In this document: in pieces, positions 33,641 to 37,011 of the stretch | Layout: every line of letters starts with the position of its first letter | Numbering within the stretch: the first letter of the stretch is position 1 | Assembly: GCA_002224055.1 (NCBI GenBank) | Contig: AZLU01000130.1 | Location: forward strand, 1-37,011 | DNA from: Pezizomycotina sp. ARF18 | Lineage: Eukaryota > Ascomycota | Direction of reading: 5' to 3' | Length of the DNA stretch: 37,011 bases | Notes under the pieces: generated by a model | What the model was told of the DNA's origin: nothing | Databases searched by the model: none | Seen by the model: the letters and a program-made list of their open reading frames with translations, nothing else | Translations under genes and position numbers: made by a program

Positions 33641-35666
33641 ATGTCCCAGGCGCAAATCGACCATACGGTTAGCAACCCGATCGAACCCTCCGATGCCTCC
33701 ACTACGGGGTTGGGGAATCAAGATGTAAGAAGGCCCCTCAAGCGACTCCACTATCCGCGGAATAACATTTGCAATTAGACTGGAACCTCAGACTTAGATT
33801 CGATATACGAAAGCGAAGTGTACGTTATAGTATCCTGGAAGCCCCTACATCACGGTGCGAGCGTTTGGCTGACACAACAATTACAGTGGGAGTCTCACAG
33901 ACAGTTTTGACTTCATACGTCACCAGTACGCATTGATAAATCCTCCTCGCCGTACGGCCCTTTGGATTTAATTCACATCGCGGCTAACAGGACGAAAAAT
34001 AAGGATACAAATACCTTCACGGGAGAAGGTAAGATTCGGCATAATGCGGTTTTCTGCGAGGACGCGTAATGATGGATAGGGAAGATACTCATTGATACTT
34101 TCTACCCTCTGCGGCAGATATGATTCTAAACAACAGTACATCGTCGCAAACGATGAGGCGCAACAGAACCAGATGGATATATTGTGAGTTTGATTCGGTC
34201 CACTCCTGTTGGCTGTTGAGGACTGGTCGGTTAATAAGGGGAATCGCCGATTTCTAGCACGAGATATACTACAGAGTCCTTCGCAACAAATTATACGTCG
34301 CCCGATTGTGGCAAAGCCTGAGAGGATCCTCGACGTGGACGGGAACTGGTATTTGGCTGTTGATATAGCTGACATGGTACGCCATCCCCTTCCTCTTAAG
34401 GCCTCGGGAACCTACCTGTACTACATGATTACGTGTATTGACTCTACAATTCGTCGCCTTCAGCACCCTTCAGCCGCTGTCGTTGGAACTGGTAGGCCTT
34501 CCTCCAGGGGTAGGGTTCCCACGCTTTCTAATGATCGCTGATATTTATCACCCACCCAGATATCGCACGATCCAACCTCCTGGGTCCCACCCAACTGCGA
34601 ATTCCAGGTCGACGACTACAACGATGAGTGGACGTTCACCAAGAACTCCTTCGACTTTATTCACGCCCGCGCGATCCACGATGCGTCAAGGATTGGAGCA
34701 AGCTGTTGGAAAAATCTACAGGTTGTCACAACACTCGCTCCCTCCCCCCGGGTTCTTAGCCCGATTCCCCCTCTACATTACTTTATCCCCTTCATTTGAT
34801 TTTTTCTATTTTCATTCTCCGAGTTACCTAACCAGAAGCGAGTTTCCTTTAGCGCTTTAAAACCCGGCGGCTACGTTGAGTTCGTCGCCGAAGACGTCGA
34901 GCTGTACTGCGACGATAAAACCCTCCCGATGACTCCCCGATGAAGCAGTGGATGAAGGGCATGCGCGAAGGGGCGGCCAAAATGGGCTGATCTCATGCCG
35001 TACCATAAACCGTTCTTCAAGGAGGGTATATCGAACGCTGGTTCGACATGAGCACCTACAAGCACGAGATTTCCCGTGTCCGCTGGGCACGTGGCCGAAG
35101 GCTAAGGAGCAGAAGGAGTGGGAGGGATGATGCTGGTGAATATGTTGCAGGGCGTCGTGCGTCTTTCGCGTAGAGTTTTTCCTCTTTTTTTTCTTCCTTT
35201 TTCTAGTCATTATGTATCGCTAATAATGAACCTTGCTTCGTTTTAGATGGTTGGAGTTTGTATATTTACACTCAGATCCACGGCGTAAGTTCCCTCTCCA
35301 CCAGCCATTAAACCCGCACTTGCCTTCATCTCTTCCTCTCTCCCCCGAATCCGCTTTACACGTAGACATTAATGCTAACGCGTAGCCTTTGTATCATTTA
35401 AACCAGAAACCCGTGAGGAATTCAATCAGCTCGTACAAACGTGGCACAAGACCTGAAGAACAAGAAGCAACACAAGTACCTCAAGATGTAGGTTCAAATG
35501 CAATATCTAACTAAACGCGCATTCCAGCTTGCTAAGAGCGGTTGGTGCAAATTATATATGCATCACTAATCGTGACTTCTCCTATAGCAATGTGATATAC
35601 GTCAAAAGCCTATGGGGCCGCGCCGACCAGCCAGCATACCGTCTCGTAGTGCCATGCCGGGAATGA
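33641..35666 (+). CDS. LaeA-like SAM-dependent methyltransferase, frameshifted
   Basis: Class I methyltransferase of the fungal LaeA/TAM-like group, often linked to regulation of secondary metabolism; the substrate is not evident. Exons 33641-33724 and 33779-33819 and one starting at 33887 join in phase as MSQAQIDHTVSNPIEPSDAS... TSDLDSIYESEVGSLTDSFD. Later exons give YIVANDEAQQNQMDIL, EIYYRVLRNKLYVA, then KPERILDV with a disturbed SAM-binding motif I (34333-34359), and VDIADM. DPTSWVPPNCEFQVDDYND and EWTFTKNSFDFIHARAIHD follow, then after an intron ALKPGGYVEFVAEDVELY. The end is DGWSLYIYTQIHG, EEFNQLVQTWHK, KYLK and NVIYVKSLWG, with a stop at 35666. The region 33930-34110 remains unread. Several frame breaks must be bridged. 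Confidence 0.85.
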
Positions 35667-36251
35667 CAGTTGACCTAGAGGAAAGAGCGTATTATCACGA
35701 TTATTTAATATTAATTAGGCTCTTTACCCTTGCCAGATGATGGGAGTCCACAGACATTGATCAGCTGTATTCTTTGTCAGCATTTCTTTCCCACTACTTA
35801 GTTCCATCTATTATGCTCTTTATTTATTATGGAGAGTCTAGAGTTTATCATGTTTATGAGTTTAATATGATAACGAGTTGACGATCACCACGTCAGACTT
35901 AAGAAACGATCATCACTCTCGCTGGACTAATAAGCATGCTTTGTGAGTCATTGAAACATGGTTCTGCCGTTGTCAGATCAAGATACATCGGAAGGTGAGA
36001 AAAACCCAAAACATCGAACAACATTAATCGCAAAATTTTGCACTCGAATTCGTTCTGTCGGTAAACGGAGATCGAAAGTCTCCATCGTCGTAAGAATGGT
36101 ATAAAGACTGCGATTGACCTGTACAGAACATCAAGAACCACGATTTTCCACAGGCTCATTCGCTCTCCATTACAAATCTGCGCCATTAGTAGAAGCAATA
36201 TCGGTCGAATCGTCAATCTCCTTACCGTCCAACCTTTAGACAGTCTTAGCC
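35667..36251. other. Intergenic, promoter of the GNAT gene
   Basis: AT-rich DNA. A 131-codon frame on the minus strand (35899-36294) has no recognised feature and overlaps the GNAT start, so I treat it as chance. Confidence 0.45.
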
Positions 36252-36825
36252 ATGGCAGACTCACCCCAATTCCCGACTCCGAAGTCAAGTCCATCTCCTA
36301 CACGACCCCAACGCCCGACTCATCCTCCGCACCCGCTCTTCTCCGACGCGGAAGACTACGCGGCGCGGTACAACGACCCCACAACCATCGAGTTCATCCC
36401 GCCCATGAAAGCGAAAATGCGGCACCTACACCGCCGACAAGACCTCCAAAACAATCAACCATTGGCGCACAACCTCCCTTAAATCCTCCGCGTACTTCAC
36501 GGTAATCCTTTAAATCAACCGGCGAAATCATCGGTGACGGCGGATTCGGCGGTCTCGATCTCGAGAAGAAAAGCGGCGATTGCGGCGTCGTTCTCAGCAA
36601 GAGTATAGGTTAGGGGTACGCGACGGAGAGTATTAGGATGATGTTTGACTGCGGGTTTGGCGAGCTTGGTTGGAGGAGATTCTATTGGAACGGATCGAAA
36701 ATGAGGGGATGAGAGGATCTTGAAGATAAGTTGCAACTGAAAGGGGAGGAGAAAAGAGGGAGGAAGATGGGAGTATTTATTGGGATTTCGTTGTAAAGGA
36801 GGAGGAGTGGGCCGAGAGGAAGTGA
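36252..36825 (+). CDS. GNAT-family N-acetyltransferase, broken frame
   Basis: Acetyl-CoA-dependent N-acetyltransferase of the GNAT fold (RimJ/RimL-like group); substrate unknown. The ATG at 36252 opens MADSPQFPTPKS and FSDAEDYAARYNDPTTIEF and IPPMKAK follow. Across a frame break the next piece is YTADKTSKTINHWRTTS, then KSSAYFTVIL. A further break near 36509, where an extra T makes a stop, leads to KSTGEIIGDGGFGGLDLEKK, GDCGVVLSKSIG and GYATESIRMMFDCGFGELG. The end is GEEKREEDG, then YWDFVVKEEEWAERK and a stop at 36823. A TAG at 36611 falls inside the acetyl-CoA-binding loop (G-x-G-Y/A), with the same frame continuing on both sides. The gene is therefore either a young pseudogene or carries sequence errors. 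Length, about 190 residues, is normal for the family. Confidence 0.8.
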
Positions 36826-37011
36826 TTGGATACCGAAGGGAGGCCGTAATGTTGCGGTCCAGCGTGGGTAAGAGCAGAGGCTTCGATGGAGGTATCAATA
36901 AGGGTCGATCGGGTCTCAATGATTCGCTTCGGATCATGAATACCAAGAAGTTGGTTCAAGTTCCAAAGGTAAACCCAAGCCCACTCCAATCTTTCCGAAT
37001 CAATCACTTGT

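Noticed and set aside
1-37011. CRISPR arrays, bacterial operons, rRNA genes
   Set aside because: None seen; introns and gene families show a fungal nuclear sequence.

Overview
The window looks like nuclear DNA of a filamentous ascomycete (Pezizomycotina). Genes sit on both strands, each with its own promoter. They are cut by short introns of about 50-70 bases with GTAAG-type donors, CTAAC-like branch sites and YAG acceptors. The protein families are typical of fungi: an Mtr-type amino acid permease, a PIN-like auxin efflux carrier family protein, M28 and S41 peptidases, a LaeA-like methyltransferase and a Cys-rich secreted protein. I cannot place it to genus.

Layout, left to right: a doubtful small membrane protein (476-1390, minus); a PIN-like transporter (2090-3686, minus); a degenerate tandem array with a period of about 185 bp (4440-5400); an amino acid permease (7657-9299, plus); an unrecognised 102-residue ORF (9787-10095, minus); a small secreted Cys-rich protein (11077-11591, plus); an M28 aminopeptidase with a PA domain (12888-14704, plus), convergent with an atypical short-chain dehydrogenase (14914-15872, minus). 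Then about 9 kb without a recognisable gene (15873-25056), holding repeats, a perfect palindrome, an inverted-repeat element and a stop-dense AT-rich stretch, probably decayed mobile-element DNA. After it come a secreted S41-type protein with poly-Gln and Gln/Ser/Asn-rich segments (25057-28635, plus), a UvrD-like helicase followed by a RecB-family nuclease domain with a presequence-like N-terminus (29336-31787, plus), a LaeA-like SAM methyltransferase (33641-35666, plus) and a GNAT acetyltransferase (36252-36825, plus).

The genes do not form an obvious pathway or cluster. Two encode secreted proteases or protease-like proteins, one a secreted Cys-rich protein and two membrane transporters, which fits a nutrient-scavenging or host-facing set, but this is inference.

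The most striking property is that most multi-exon genes are broken by one-base frame changes. Many fall in short homopolymers, while splice sites and conserved motifs stay intact. This points to uncorrected consensus errors more than to old pseudogenes, so CDS spans are given as whole loci, start to stop, introns and frame breaks included. The most interesting single locus is the helicase plus RecB-type nuclease with a possible mitochondrial presequence.
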